DNA from: Actinomycetota bacterium
Lineage (GTDB): Bacteria > Actinomycetota > Acidimicrobiia > Acidimicrobiales > Microtrichaceae
Direction of reading: 5' to 3'
Assembly: GCA_016703525.1 (NCBI GenBank)
Contig: JADJBW010000018.1
Coordinates: 1 to 64,000 of the forward strand
DNA: 64,000 nt
Shown: positions 1 to 8,128 of the stretch, piece by piece
Layout of the letters: each line of letters starts with the position of its first letter
Position numbering within the stretch: the stretch's first letter is position 1
Position numbers and translations under genes: made by a program
Notes under the pieces: generated by a model
The model's database searches: none
Told to the model about the DNA's origin: nothing
What the model saw: only the letters and a program-made list of their open reading frames with translations

Positions 1-211
1 CGAAAGCCGAGCCGTCGAGGCTTGGGTCGATGGTTCGTTGATCGAGCCGGCGGACGAGGTTGAGCAGGCGTTCGTACTCGGGGCGGCATGCGTCGATCTG
101 TCGGCCGACACCGGCGGCTTCGCCGACCTTGTCCAACGAGATCCGGGCGTAGATCGCAGCACGCCCGAACAGCGTCCCTGTCCCGTTGCGGACGTTCGAC
201 TGTCGCTTCAC
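1..211 (-). CDS. Partial serine recombinase (resolvase N-terminus)-like protein, runs off the window
   Basis: Read on the minus strand from a GTG at 211-209, the frame stays open to the window edge. About 20 residues in it has R-A-A-I-Y-A-R-I-S-L-D-K-x-G-E followed by G-V-x-R-Q-I-D-A-C. This is the opening of the catalytic domain of serine recombinases, with the nucleophile Ser in the Y-x-R-I-S motif. After the Cys the sequence jumps to R-P-E-Y-E-R-L-L, which in large serine recombinases normally lies tens of residues further on, so an internal deletion or decay is likely. It sits just downstream of the glycosylase gene, beyond a hairpin. Other resolvase-like proteins are possible. The gene is incomplete here, so activity cannot be judged. 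Confidence 0.45.
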   Translation of the reverse strand, partial: MKRQSNVRNGTGTLFGRAAIYARISLDKVGEAAGVGRQIDACRPEYERLLNLVRRLDQRTIDPSLDGSAF

Positions 212-242
212 CGCTATTGGCTGCGCTGGCTCCTCGGCTACT

Positions 243-265
243 TGGGACTCCCTTCTGGAGTCCCA
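243..265. terminator. Perfect 9-bp hairpin between the glycosylase and recombinase genes
   Basis: TGGGACTCC at 243-251 is the exact reverse complement of GGAGTCCCA at 257-265, with a five-base loop. It lies 28 bases past the stop of the minus-strand glycosylase gene. No clear T tract follows, as is common in high-GC actinobacteria. A recombinase-related site is an alternative because of the neighbouring gene. Confidence 0.5.
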
Positions 266-292
266 CCTGTGGAGCTGCTCAGCGCGACGTGA

Positions 293-1132
293 TTACCTCA
301 GAAATTTCGACGTGGTGTTGTCGGCGAGCACCTTTCCGCCGGTCTGGCAGGCGGCGCAGTAGTCGACCTCGTACGCGTTGTACGACACCTGTCGGAGCAC
401 ATCGCCGCAGCGAAGGCATGCCTCGCCCGACCGATGATGAACGGCCGCCAGCCGTTCGGCCGATCTCACCATCGTGTCGCGCGTCGCCTCGTCCTCGATC
501 GACGCGCCGATGCATCGCTGGATGGCGGCGAGCAGCGCCGAGCGCTGTTCGGACTCCAGTCGGGCGGACGGAGCGAACGGCGAGAGCTCAGCGGCCCAGC
601 AGATCTCGTTCGCGAGGCGACGGCCGATGCCGGCGATCCTGCGTTGGTCGCGCAGCACCCCGTGCAGGCGGGCGCCACCCGCGGCGGCCAGGATCGCCGA
701 CAGCGCGGCCTCGTCCACCGAATCGGCGTCGGGGCCGAGCCCGTCGAGCGGCTCGTTCCCCTCGGTCTCGCCCGCTACCACCCACACGCCGGCGCGCCGC
801 TCGTGCCCGGCCTCGGTGAGCAGCCACGACGCAACCCCGTCGAACTCCCAGCGGGCGAGGCCGCCGCGGGGCTTGCGCGCCCGCCCCGTCTCGGGCGTCA
901 GCCGGCCGCCCTGCATGAGATGGACGATGAACGCGAGGTCGCCGAACTCGGCGATCAGGTACTTGCCTCGGGTGCGTACCGCCGTGAGCGCCGTGCCGAC
1001 GGCCGCTGCCGGGTCGGGCTGAAACGTCTTGAGCGCGGTGAACGACAACGGCGTGAACCGCTCCAGGACCGAGCCGCTATGGGATCGTGCCAACCGCTCG
1101 GCGTGGACTCGGAGCTCGGGCAACTCGGGCAT
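293..1132 (-). CDS. Fpg/Nei family DNA glycosylase
   Basis: Base-excision repair glycosylase/AP lyase that removes oxidised bases. The 279-residue protein starts M-P-E-L-P-E. Pro2 is the Schiff-base nucleophile once Met is removed and Glu3 is the general acid. The conserved beta-hairpin Lys is K57 in T-R-G-K-Y-L-I. The helix-two-turns-helix region is followed by a C-terminal zinc finger, C-x2-C-x17-C-x2-C, and then a short tail ending G-G-K-V-L-A-D. That tail resembles actinobacterial Fpg/Nei proteins rather than classical MutM, so I leave out a symbol. It is the last gene of a minus-strand run, 46 bases after the cytidylyltransferase, and may be co-transcribed with it. Length is normal for the family. 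Confidence 0.9.
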   Translation of the reverse strand: MPELPELRVHAERLARSHSGSVLERFTPLSFTALKTFQPDPAAAVGTALTAVRTRGKYLIAEFGDLAFIVHLMQGGRLTPETGRARKPRGGLARWEFDGVASWLLTEAGHERRAGVWVVAGETEGNEPLDGLGPDADSVDEAALSAILAAAGGARLHGVLRDQRRIAGIGRRLANEICWAAELSPFAPSARLESEQRSALLAAIQRCIGASIEDEATRDTMVRSAERLAAVHHRSGEACLRCGDVLRQVSYNAYEVDYCAACQTGGKVLADNTTSKFLR

Positions 1133-1178
1133 CGCTGCTCATCCTGCCGGATCGGCGCCCCGCGCGGGGCGCACCCGG

Positions 1179-1664
1179 TCAGCGGATCGTCGACGGTCGG
1201 TTCCCCGACGCGGCGACGGGGTCCGGCGTGACGTCGGCGGTCACCGAGTCGCCGACGCGGTGATACCGACGCGGGCGAAGGACCGAGCTGCTGACGCCCT
1301 TGGTGTAGGGCAGGTAGCGCACCGTCGCACCGATCTCGCGCATCTGGGCCTCGAGCCGATCGCCCTTCGGCGTGCCCTGCCAGTCGTCGCCCTTGAACAG
1401 CACGTCGAAGCGGTGCGCCCGCCATGCGATGCGCTTGTCGGGACCAACGTCGGCCACCGCGGCGTCGACCATGCGCAGCGCAGCCACCAGGGCGATTCGC
1501 TCATCGAAGGGGATGACCGGCTGGCGGCCCTTCATAGCCATCGCTGCATCGTCGGTCACCACGCCGACGATCAGGCGATCGCAGCGCGCTGCCGCCTCCT
1601 CGATGATGCGCAGGTGGCCGAGGTGAAGCATGTCGTACACGCCGGGAACGTATCCGGTGATCAT
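1179..1664 (-). CDS. TagD-like cytidylyltransferase (nucleotidyltransferase superfamily)
   Basis: 161-residue enzyme expected to transfer CMP from CTP to a phosphorylated alcohol, giving a CDP-alcohol. Glycerol-3-phosphate or an ethanolamine-phosphate-like substrate is possible. The nucleotide-binding HxGH motif is H14-L-G-H17 in the G-V-Y-D-M-L-H-L-G-H stretch. A K-G-D-D-W follows, and Y-T-K-G-V-S-S-S corresponds to the family's R-T-x-G-I-S-T-T signature. Its ATG overlaps the stop of the upstream CDP-alcohol phosphotransferase (ATGA), so the two are translationally coupled and probably act in sequence: this enzyme makes the CDP-alcohol and the neighbour uses it. The exact substrate cannot be read from the sequence. 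Confidence 0.85.
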   Translation of the reverse strand: MITGYVPGVYDMLHLGHLRIIEEAAARCDRLIVGVVTDDAAMAMKGRQPVIPFDERIALVAALRMVDAAVADVGPDKRIAWRAHRFDVLFKGDDWQGTPKGDRLEAQMREIGATVRYLPYTKGVSSSVLRPRRYHRVGDSVTADVTPDPVAASGNRPSTIR

Positions 1665-2425
1665 GGCAATGCCATCCCTTCTTCCCTCCGGTCGACATCT
1701 CTGAACCAGCGCCAGCGCCGGACCGTCGTCGCGACGAGGTGCACGCCGTTGGCTGCGGCCAGTGCGCCATAGCCGACGAAGAACAGGGTCGAGGCCGGCC
1801 GGACGATCAACCACAGGCACTGGACACCCCAGTCGGTCGGCAGCATGAGAACCCGCCACATCCCGCCAGGACTGGTGGGAGCCGGCGCGGTGGGAGCGCG
1901 TCGTCGCAGTTGTTCGGTAAGGATGAACGTGAAGAAGCCCGTCACGGCGACGAGTTCGAACGCGAACGCCGCAACCTGGGGCCAGGCGCCGAGGTCGGCA
2001 TCGAATCGCTGGGCGGAGATGAGGACCGCGAGGTGCAACGCCGACACCTTGACCACGTCGAGACAGTGGTCGAGCCATTCGCCGGCGAGGCTGCCGCCCG
2101 AGCGCAGGCGCGCGAGCTGGCCGTCGGCCGAGTCGACGGCGTACCCGAGCAGGAGGAGCGCGACCACGAGGGCAGCGGTCGCGGGGGTCGGCCGGAGGGC
2201 GGCCGCGAGCACGATCGCCGTCCACGAGATGAACGCGCTGATGATCGAGACCTGGTTCGGGGTCATGCCGAACGTCGCTGCCGCCGCGGCGATGTACCTG
2301 CCGATCGGCCGGTTGATGTACAGCGAGTACAGCGGCGCACCCTTGCGCGACTTCTGATGGTTCTTCAATCGCGCCAGGTCGGCTGCAAACCCGGCTTGAC
2401 TCTCGCCCACGGACTCTTGCGTCAT
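1661..2425 (-). CDS. CDP-alcohol phosphatidyltransferase family membrane protein
   Basis: 254-residue integral membrane enzyme that moves a phospho-alcohol from a CDP donor to an acceptor alcohol. The full signature D-x2-D-G-x2-A-R-x8-G-x3-D-x3-D is present: D98, D101, G102, A105, R106, G115, D119 and D123. Several hydrophobic segments follow (about residues 45-95 and 125-235). The start at 2425 overlaps the stop of the upstream lipoprotein gene by four bases (ATGA), and its own stop overlaps the cytidylyltransferase start in the same way. Together the pair looks like a small pathway making a phosphodiester-linked lipid or inositol-like product for the envelope. Both substrates are unknown. 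Confidence 0.88.
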   Translation of the reverse strand: MTQESVGESQAGFAADLARLKNHQKSRKGAPLYSLYINRPIGRYIAAAAATFGMTPNQVSIISAFISWTAIVLAAALRPTPATAALVVALLLLGYAVDSADGQLARLRSGGSLAGEWLDHCLDVVKVSALHLAVLISAQRFDADLGAWPQVAAFAFELVAVTGFFTFILTEQLRRRAPTAPAPTSPGGMWRVLMLPTDWGVQCLWLIVRPASTLFFVGYGALAAANGVHLVATTVRRWRWFRDVDRREEGMALP

Positions 2426-3081
2426 GCTTCGAAGCCCCGCTGTGTGCACAGATCGAGGAACGCGTCGACCGTGGCGCCGGGCTCGGTCGCCGTGGCGGCG
2501 GTGCGGAGCTGCACCGCCTGCGCTGCGATCTCGGCGATCGCGCTGGCCTCGGCTCGGGCGGCGGCGACCGTCAGCGATGCCTCCGCCCGCGGCCGGTCGC
2601 CCTGGCGCAGAAACACCCACGCGAACTGGTTGTTCGCACAGGCGAGAAGGGCTGTCTCGTCGAGCGTGATCGCTGCACCGCGCGAATTCGTCGGGGATCC
2701 GGCGGGAAGGCCCGACTCCGCCGGAGCGAGCGGGGCGTCCGCAGCGACCCCCGGTGCCGGATCGGGAAGATCACCGACGGACGGCGGGGTAGACGCAGCC
2801 GGCGAGGGTGCACCCACCCCGTTCGTGGCTGGCGTGCCGGCCGTTCCGTCTGCGCCGGTCGCTCCCGTTGAGCCGGTCGAGCCGTCTGCTCCGGTGTGAG
2901 CGGTCGGTCCTGTCGCTCCCGCAGCCGTCGCGGCACCGCGCTCGGCGGCGTTCGCCGTGGCGTCGTCGCTGCAGCCCGACCCGGTGGCGGTCATGAGCAG
3001 CGACGCACAGGCGACCAGCCACCGCGCACGACGGTGAGGTCGCACGCGGCGGGTGAGCTGACGGGTTGCGGGGCTCGGCAC
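2422..3081 (-). CDS. Putative lipoprotein with short collagen-like tract
   Basis: Unrecognised secreted protein of 219 residues. A basic N-terminus, a hydrophobic stretch and a lipobox ending G-S-G-C (Cys37) predict a lipid-anchored exported protein. Residues about 52-90 form an irregular G-x-x tract rich in Thr, Ala and Asp, reminiscent of collagen-like spacers, followed by a Pro/Ala/Gly-rich linker. The last 80 residues are an Ala-rich, probably helical domain containing two Cys. The GTG start lies 7 bases after the stop of the FN3 protein and has an AGGA-like ribosome site. The stop overlaps the CDP-alcohol phosphotransferase start. It belongs to a five-gene envelope operon; function unknown. 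Confidence 0.7.
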   Translation of the reverse strand: MPSPATRQLTRRVRPHRRARWLVACASLLMTATGSGCSDDATANAAERGAATAAGATGPTAHTGADGSTGSTGATGADGTAGTPATNGVGAPSPAASTPPSVGDLPDPAPGVAADAPLAPAESGLPAGSPTNSRGAAITLDETALLACANNQFAWVFLRQGDRPRAEASLTVAAARAEASAIAEIAAQAVQLRTAATATEPGATVDAFLDLCTQRGFEA

Positions 3082-3088
3082 GCTGTTC

Positions 3089-3664
3089 CTACGGCACCGT
3101 CACGATGACGGGGGTCGATGGGGATGAGTAGTTGTTGGCGAGGTCGACGCCACGCACCTCGTAGCGGTGCTGACCGGAACTGACGCCGAGGTCGTCCCAG
3201 GTGAGTGTTCCGGCGGGGACGAACTTCACGAACACCCAGTCGCGGTGGATGAGATAGCCGGATAGGCCGGAGCCGCCGGGGTTGGGGAGGTCGGTGACGG
3301 CGCCCCAGCCGAGGGTCACGGTGCTGCCGCTGACCGAGCCGGTCGCGGACGGTGTCTGCGGCCCGGTCGTGTCGGCTGCGCCGACGGTGAGCAGCACGGG
3401 AGCGGAAGGCGCCGAATAGTTGTTGTTCAGGTCGACGGCGCGGATCTCGTAGCGGTGCGTCCCGTTCGCCACCCCGACGTCGGTCGTCGTGAGCGTGCCG
3501 CCCGGCACGAACTTGATGAACTGGTAGTCGCGGTGGATGAGATAGCCGGAGAGCCCGGAGCCGCCGGGGTTGGGAAGGTCGGTGACGGCGCCCCAGTTGA
3601 GCGTTACGGTGCTGCCGCTGACCGACCCGCTGCCCGAGGGTGTCTGCGGCCCGGTCGTGTCGGC
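3089..3664 (-). repeat. Tandem 288-bp repeat encoding two near-identical FN3 domains
   Basis: Two copies, 3089-3376 and 3377-3664, are offset by exactly 288 bases (96 codons). A block of about 60 bases covering the D-L-P-N-P-G-G-S-G-L-S-G-Y-L-I-H-R-D coding region differs at only a few positions. This indicates recent duplication of an FN3 module within the gene, or gene conversion between the copies. Confidence 0.9.
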
Positions 3665-5619
3665 CGGGCCGGGAACGGTCACGACGAGCGTGGCCGGATC
3701 GGAGAGGTTGCCGGCGAAGTCGCGGGCCCGCACCTGGTAGCTGCGGTTGCCGCTCGACGGGGTGGGGTCGGTGAAGGTGCGAGCGTTCGCCGCCGTCGCG
3801 CCGAGGTACACGCCGTCGCGGTGCACGATGTACTCCTTCACGGCCTGGTCGTCGCTGGAAGCGCCCCAGTTCAGGGTGACGGCGGGTGCGTTGATGCTCG
3901 ATGCCAGCGACGGCGGAATGCCGGGAGCCTGCGTGTCGGCTCCGGGAACCGTCGCGTTCACGGTGACGCCGGTCGACATGCGCCCGGTGACGTCGACCGT
4001 GCGAACCGTGAAGGTCGTCGCGCCGGTCGCGATGTTGGAGAAGCCGTAGCTCGTCGACGTGGTGTCTCCGGCGAAGGTTCCGTTTCGGTAGACCTTGTAG
4101 TAGGCGATCGGGAGTTGGCTTGTCGGCGCCGTCCACGACACCGACGCGCCCGCGTTGGCGGCGACGACAGCGACGTTCGCCGGGTCGGCGACGGCCTTGC
4201 AGAACCGACCGAACCCGCCGAGCCAGGCGCCGGCCTCGGTGCGGGTGTAGTACCCACCGACGTAGTAGCAGCCGTTTGCATCGACATGGATGGCCCAGGT
4301 GCCGTAGTAGTTGGCCTTCAGGCCGGGCACGAACGTGCTGGACGGCTCGGAGTCGGACGTGTTGTACGCGATCGCGACGCGGTTGTCGGTGCGCTGCCCG
4401 GTGAACGAGTTGTAGTGGGTTTGGCCGAGCCACGACGGGTCGTTCCAGCCGCCCTCGGTCGAACGGAAGCAGTGGCAGCCGCCGATGATCTTGCCGCCGG
4501 CGGAGACCTCGAGCACCTGGAAGTCGCCGCCGGCCATGAACGTGCCGCAGGCGTCGAAGTTGAACGTGTTGCACCCGATGCCGGTGGTCGAGAACCCGAT
4601 CCGTTCGTTGGTGCTCGCGTCGAGCACCTGAAGGATGTGTTGGGCGCCGCCCACGTAGATCCGATCGTTCGCGTACGCGATCGCGACCGTGTCGCGCTGG
4701 CCGGTCGTGTTGTTCTCGAAGGGGGTGAGACCGGGAACCGAGGCTCCGGTCGCTTCGGTCACGGTCGCCATGCGCGCCGTGCCCGGCTGTCCGTTGACCG
4801 AGGTGAAGAAGCCGACGGCGTGCACTCGGCCGCGGCTCGGGTCGATCGTGAGATCCCAGAGGCCACCGGAGAACTGCGGCACCCACGACCCGTCGATTCC
4901 GCCGGTGAGTGCGTTCAGCCGGGCCGCATTCCAGACCCAGTAGTTCGTGCCGTTGACCTTCACGTAGAAGAACTGGCCGGCGATGTAGATCTGGTTGCCG
5001 ACGAGCAGAATCTCGCGAACGCTCGTTGGCGACCCTTCCACCGATGCAGCGAAGGTCGGGTCGGTTGCTCCGGTCACGGGGTCGAGCATGGCGAGCCCGC
5101 GCGAGCGACGCCGTTGACCGAGGTGAACTCGCCGCCGATGAGGAGCTTGCCGTTCGGGGCCTCCTCGAGGGTGATGACGGTCGCGTTGATGACCGGGGCG
5201 AACGTTGGAAGCCACGCGCCGGTATCGCGATCGAATGCGGCGAGGTACGGCTGGGCGTACACCGGAGTCGCCGGCGTGTCCCCGTTCTCCTGCACCCCGG
5301 TGAAGGTGCCGGCCACGTAGATGGTGTTGCCGATCTCGGCGAAGTCCCAGACGTGCGGTTTGGGCGCGGTATTCGACGTGCCGGTGCCCACGACGCCCCA
5401 CTGCCTGACGGGGGTGGCGACCAACGAGTCGAGATCGACCTCGGGCAGCACGCCCGGGTCGGCGACAGCCGGCGGGTCGGCCGCCGCGGCGGGCATTCCC
5501 ATCGCCTGGGGAAGCACAAGGGCTGCGCCGGTCAGCGTTACTGCTGCGATCGCCGAAGTCGTTCGGCGACGCAAAGTCGTTGCAGCGCCCCTTCGGGGTC
5601 GCCGGTCCGCCAGAGTCAT
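3089..5619 (-). CDS. Large secreted beta-propeller/fibronectin type III protein (one frame break)
   Basis: Reconstructed protein of about 843 residues. From ATG 5619, a Sec signal peptide ends near A-A-A-A-D-P. Residues about 40-470 hold repeated G-x-F-T/F-x-V-N-G blades typical of delta-60/propeller-like secreted proteins, with several Cys. Four FN3 domains follow, the last two nearly identical. The reading frame breaks near 5095: upstream the protein reads G-G-E-F-T-S-V-N-G-V-A-R-A-G, and the natural continuation L-A-M-L-D-P-V-T-G is in the next frame, as if one base is missing from a C/G run. Likely a surface or adhesive protein. It is first in the minus-strand operon and diverges from the glycosyltransferase at 5863. 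Confidence 0.75.
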
Positions 5620-5862
5620 GTTGTCATCCGCCTTGTTCCCGCTGGGTGCAGCCATGAGGGCGCTGCACTCGGGCGAATCGTGGACATGCACCGCGCCCAC
5701 CACAATGGGCATTTCATGAACCACTCTCTGAGCCCAAGCCGACTCAGATACCTCCGCCGTTCCCCAGTCTAGTCACCGCGGGCGGTGGCGACACAGTCCA
5801 AAAGGCCCACTGTTGTGCGCTGGGAGTGGTGTTGAGGAGCAGTGCCAATAGAGTGCCCGGCC

Positions 5863-7050
5863 ATGAGCGGAGCAGTGGTGGGCAGTTCGGGACTGGACAT
5901 CGGCGTCTACGGCGCGCGCGGCGTGCCGTCGACCTATTCGGGCTACGAGACGTTTCTCACAACGCTCCTTCCCGAGCTGGTGCGGCGTGGCGATCGGGTG
6001 ACGATGTACTGCCGGCCCGGCGACGGCATGGACAACAGCGAGTGGGAAGGCGTGCGCCGACGCGTCCTTCCCGCACTGCCCGGCAAGAACTTCAACACGC
6101 TCACACACGGTCTCGTCGCTGGGGTCGCTGCCCGACTCGCCCGTCACGACGTCGTGCTCGTGGTGAACGTGGCGAACGCCGCCTACTGTGCGATCGGGCG
6201 GTACACCCGCCAGCCCACGTTGCTGAACACCGACGGGCAGGAGTGGCTGCGCGACAAGTGGGGTGGCACAGCGAAGCAAGTGTTCCACCGGTCGGCCCGG
6301 ATCGCCGGACGATGCGCGACAGCGTTGGTAGCGGACTGCGAGGCGATGGCGGCGATCTATCGCGACGAGTTCCACGCCGACTCCACGGTCATCCCGTACT
6401 GCGTCCCGCCGGTCGAGTTCGTGGCGGACACGGCCTTCCTCGACGACCGAGATCTCACGCCGTACCGCTACGTGCTGGTCGGCGGACGCCACAACCCCGA
6501 GAACAACATCCACACCGTCGCGGAGGCGTTCCACGCGTCCGACATCGACGTGCCGCTCGTGGTGCTCGGAACGGCGAACTACGACTCGCCGGTCACCAAC
6601 CGCGTTCTCGAGCTGGCCGCAACCGATGACCGGATCCGGGTGCTCGGCCACATCGGCAACCGGGCGGAGTTTTTCAACCTCGTCCACCACGCGAGCGTCT
6701 ACGTGCACGGTCACTCGGTGGGCGGAACGAACCCGAGTCTGGTCGAGGCCATGGGTGTTCGCGCCCGCATCTGTGCCCTCGACAACTCGTTCAACCGGCA
6801 GACGCTTGGCCCCGACGGCGGCTACTTCTGTCTCGACGAGAGTCCGAAGCGGTTCGCGGCCGTCATCGCCGCGGTGCTCGCCGAGACCCAGGAGGACGAC
6901 GCCGCAGCGCGGGACGCGACCGCCAGGCGGGCCACCGAGGTGTACTCGGTGTCGGGCGTGACCGATGCCTACCGAGAGTTGCTCCACCTGGTCGCACGAT
7001 CCCGACGACCTGTTACCATGCGAACGAGTTGGGACGTGGGGCACGGCTGA
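5863..7050 (+). CDS. DUF1972-type family 4 glycosyltransferase
   Basis: Retaining GT-B glycosyltransferase of about 396 residues, probably adding a sugar (rhamnose or galactose in characterised relatives) to the lipid-linked envelope polysaccharide. The N-terminus has I-G-V-Y-G-A-R-G-V-P-S-T-Y-S-G-Y-E-T, diagnostic of the DUF1972 domain. The GT4 C-terminal half contains V-L-V-G-G-R-H-N-P-E-N-N and G-H-S-V-G-G-T-N-P-S-L-V-E-A-M-G, the nucleotide-sugar-binding E-x7-E region. Start choice is uncertain. ATG 5863 has no good ribosome site, and an in-frame GTG at 5842 lies only two bases after GAGGAG. It is the first plus-strand gene of the polysaccharide locus. Confidence 0.88.
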   Translation: MSGAVVGSSGLDIGVYGARGVPSTYSGYETFLTTLLPELVRRGDRVTMYCRPGDGMDNSEWEGVRRRVLPALPGKNFNTLTHGLVAGVAARLARHDVVLVVNVANAAYCAIGRYTRQPTLLNTDGQEWLRDKWGGTAKQVFHRSARIAGRCATALVADCEAMAAIYRDEFHADSTVIPYCVPPVEFVADTAFLDDRDLTPYRYVLVGGRHNPENNIHTVAEAFHASDIDVPLVVLGTANYDSPVTNRVLELAATDDRIRVLGHIGNRAEFFNLVHHASVYVHGHSVGGTNPSLVEAMGVRARICALDNSFNRQTLGPDGGYFCLDESPKRFAAVIAAVLAETQEDDAAARDATARRATEVYSVSGVTDAYRELLHLVARSRRPVTMRTSWDVGHG

Positions 7051-7086
7051 GCACATCTGCTCTACCACGATGACACTCCCGACTTA

Positions 7087-7112
7087 TCGACCGGAGCGCG
7101 GGCTTCGGTCGA
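7087..7112 (+). terminator. Hairpin after the DUF1972 glycosyltransferase
   Basis: TCGACCG at 7087-7093 pairs perfectly with CGGTCGA at 7106-7112 across a 12-base GC-rich loop, 37 bases after the glycosyltransferase stop. There is no T run. The rest of the 7051-7350 interval holds no other clear element, apart from a possible N-terminal extension of the next gene. Confidence 0.35.
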
Positions 7113-7350
7113 TGCTCTGAGCAACGGCGGAACGCTTCCCTCCCCGGGAGCAAACTCTTCAGGCGGACAACACAGTGACAGCCATCAGTTCGGCAGGTGG
7201 TCGGAGCGCGGCGGCGCCCGGCCACGTCGCCCCAACGAATCCCATTGGCAAAGCGCGAATGCGTCTGACCGAGCCTGCGCTCCCGCAGGACTCAGAGGCA
7301 ACGCCGGCGCGGCGTCGACGATTCCCACGTCGACCACCCCTCGGCTCCTC

Positions 7351-8091
7351 GTGCCCGTCGCGGCGACACGGCCCTCGCTCCCTGCGCCGTCCCCGTCGCT
7401 TCCCGACGCCGAAACCGCTCCGATCGCGGTCGCTCCAACGATCCCCGCGACCGCCAGCGGCTTTCCCCCTGGCTACGCGGCGCCGACCTCGTGGTACGCC
7501 CGGCGGGGCAAGCGCCTGTTCGACTTGGCGTTCACGTCGTGCGTGCTCGTCGTCGCCGCGCCGGTCATGCTCGGTGTGTTCGTGGCGCTGCGGTTCGCGT
7601 TTCCCGGCGAGTCCATCGTGTTGCGCCAGCGGCGCGTCGGACTCAACGGGCAGGACTTCGACATGCTGAAGTTCCGCACCATGCGCCCGAGCCGCCGCCA
7701 GCTGCACGTGGCGATCGACGGTCCCGACCGTCGTGTGACCCACAAGTCCGACACCGATCCACGCCACACCCGGATCGGCCGCCTGCTGCGTCAGTACAGC
7801 ATCGACGAACTGCCGCAACTCCTCAACGTCATGCGAGGCGACATGTCGCTCGTGGGCCCCCGCCCCGAGCTGTCGACCGTGGCCGACGAGAAGGGCCTGC
7901 GGTACCACCCGCGGTACCTCGTTGCTCCCGGTCTGACCGGCGAATGGCAGGTGACGCTGCGTCAGAGCGGGGCGATGCTGTTCGAGACGGTCGACGAGGA
8001 CCTGCCCTACCTGGGCCGCGTCACGCTGCGCAACGACCTCTCGGTGCTCGTACGAACGCTGAGTGGGTCAGTGCTCGGCGGCGGTCGCTGA
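7351..8091 (+). CDS. Polyprenyl-phosphate sugar-1-phosphate transferase (priming glycosyltransferase)
   Basis: Initiating enzyme that loads a sugar-1-phosphate onto undecaprenyl phosphate at the inner membrane. After a Pro/Ala-rich N-terminus come K-R-L-F-D and one membrane segment (about residues 57-80). The catalytic cytoplasmic domain has the family motifs R-R-V-G-x6-F-x-M-L-K-F-R-T-M, I-D-E-L-P-Q-L-L-N-V and G-D-M-S-L-V-G-P-R-P. The GTG at 7351 lacks a ribosome site. A GTG at 7175, preceded by AGGCGG, opens another frame that would join this one if a single base were missing near 7315, so the true N-terminus may be about 58 residues longer. It is the short WbaP C-terminal type without the sensory half. 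Confidence 0.9.
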   Translation: MPVAATRPSLPAPSPSLPDAETAPIAVAPTIPATASGFPPGYAAPTSWYARRGKRLFDLAFTSCVLVVAAPVMLGVFVALRFAFPGESIVLRQRRVGLNGQDFDMLKFRTMRPSRRQLHVAIDGPDRRVTHKSDTDPRHTRIGRLLRQYSIDELPQLLNVMRGDMSLVGPRPELSTVADEKGLRYHPRYLVAPGLTGEWQVTLRQSGAMLFETVDEDLPYLGRVTLRNDLSVLVRTLSGSVLGGGR

Positions 8092-8128
8092 TCCTCAACT
8101 TCGGACAATCGGGGCCGAAACAGAGTCC

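Noticed and set aside
5773..7068. 431-codon minus-strand frame
   Set aside because: Antisense to the DUF1972 glycosyltransferase, whose motifs are unambiguous.
7051..7174. Possible riboswitch or leader RNA before the sugar transferase gene
   Set aside because: A GCAAA-containing stretch suggested a GEMM-like element, but the expected paired stems and conserved loops are not there. Only a simple hairpin is supported.
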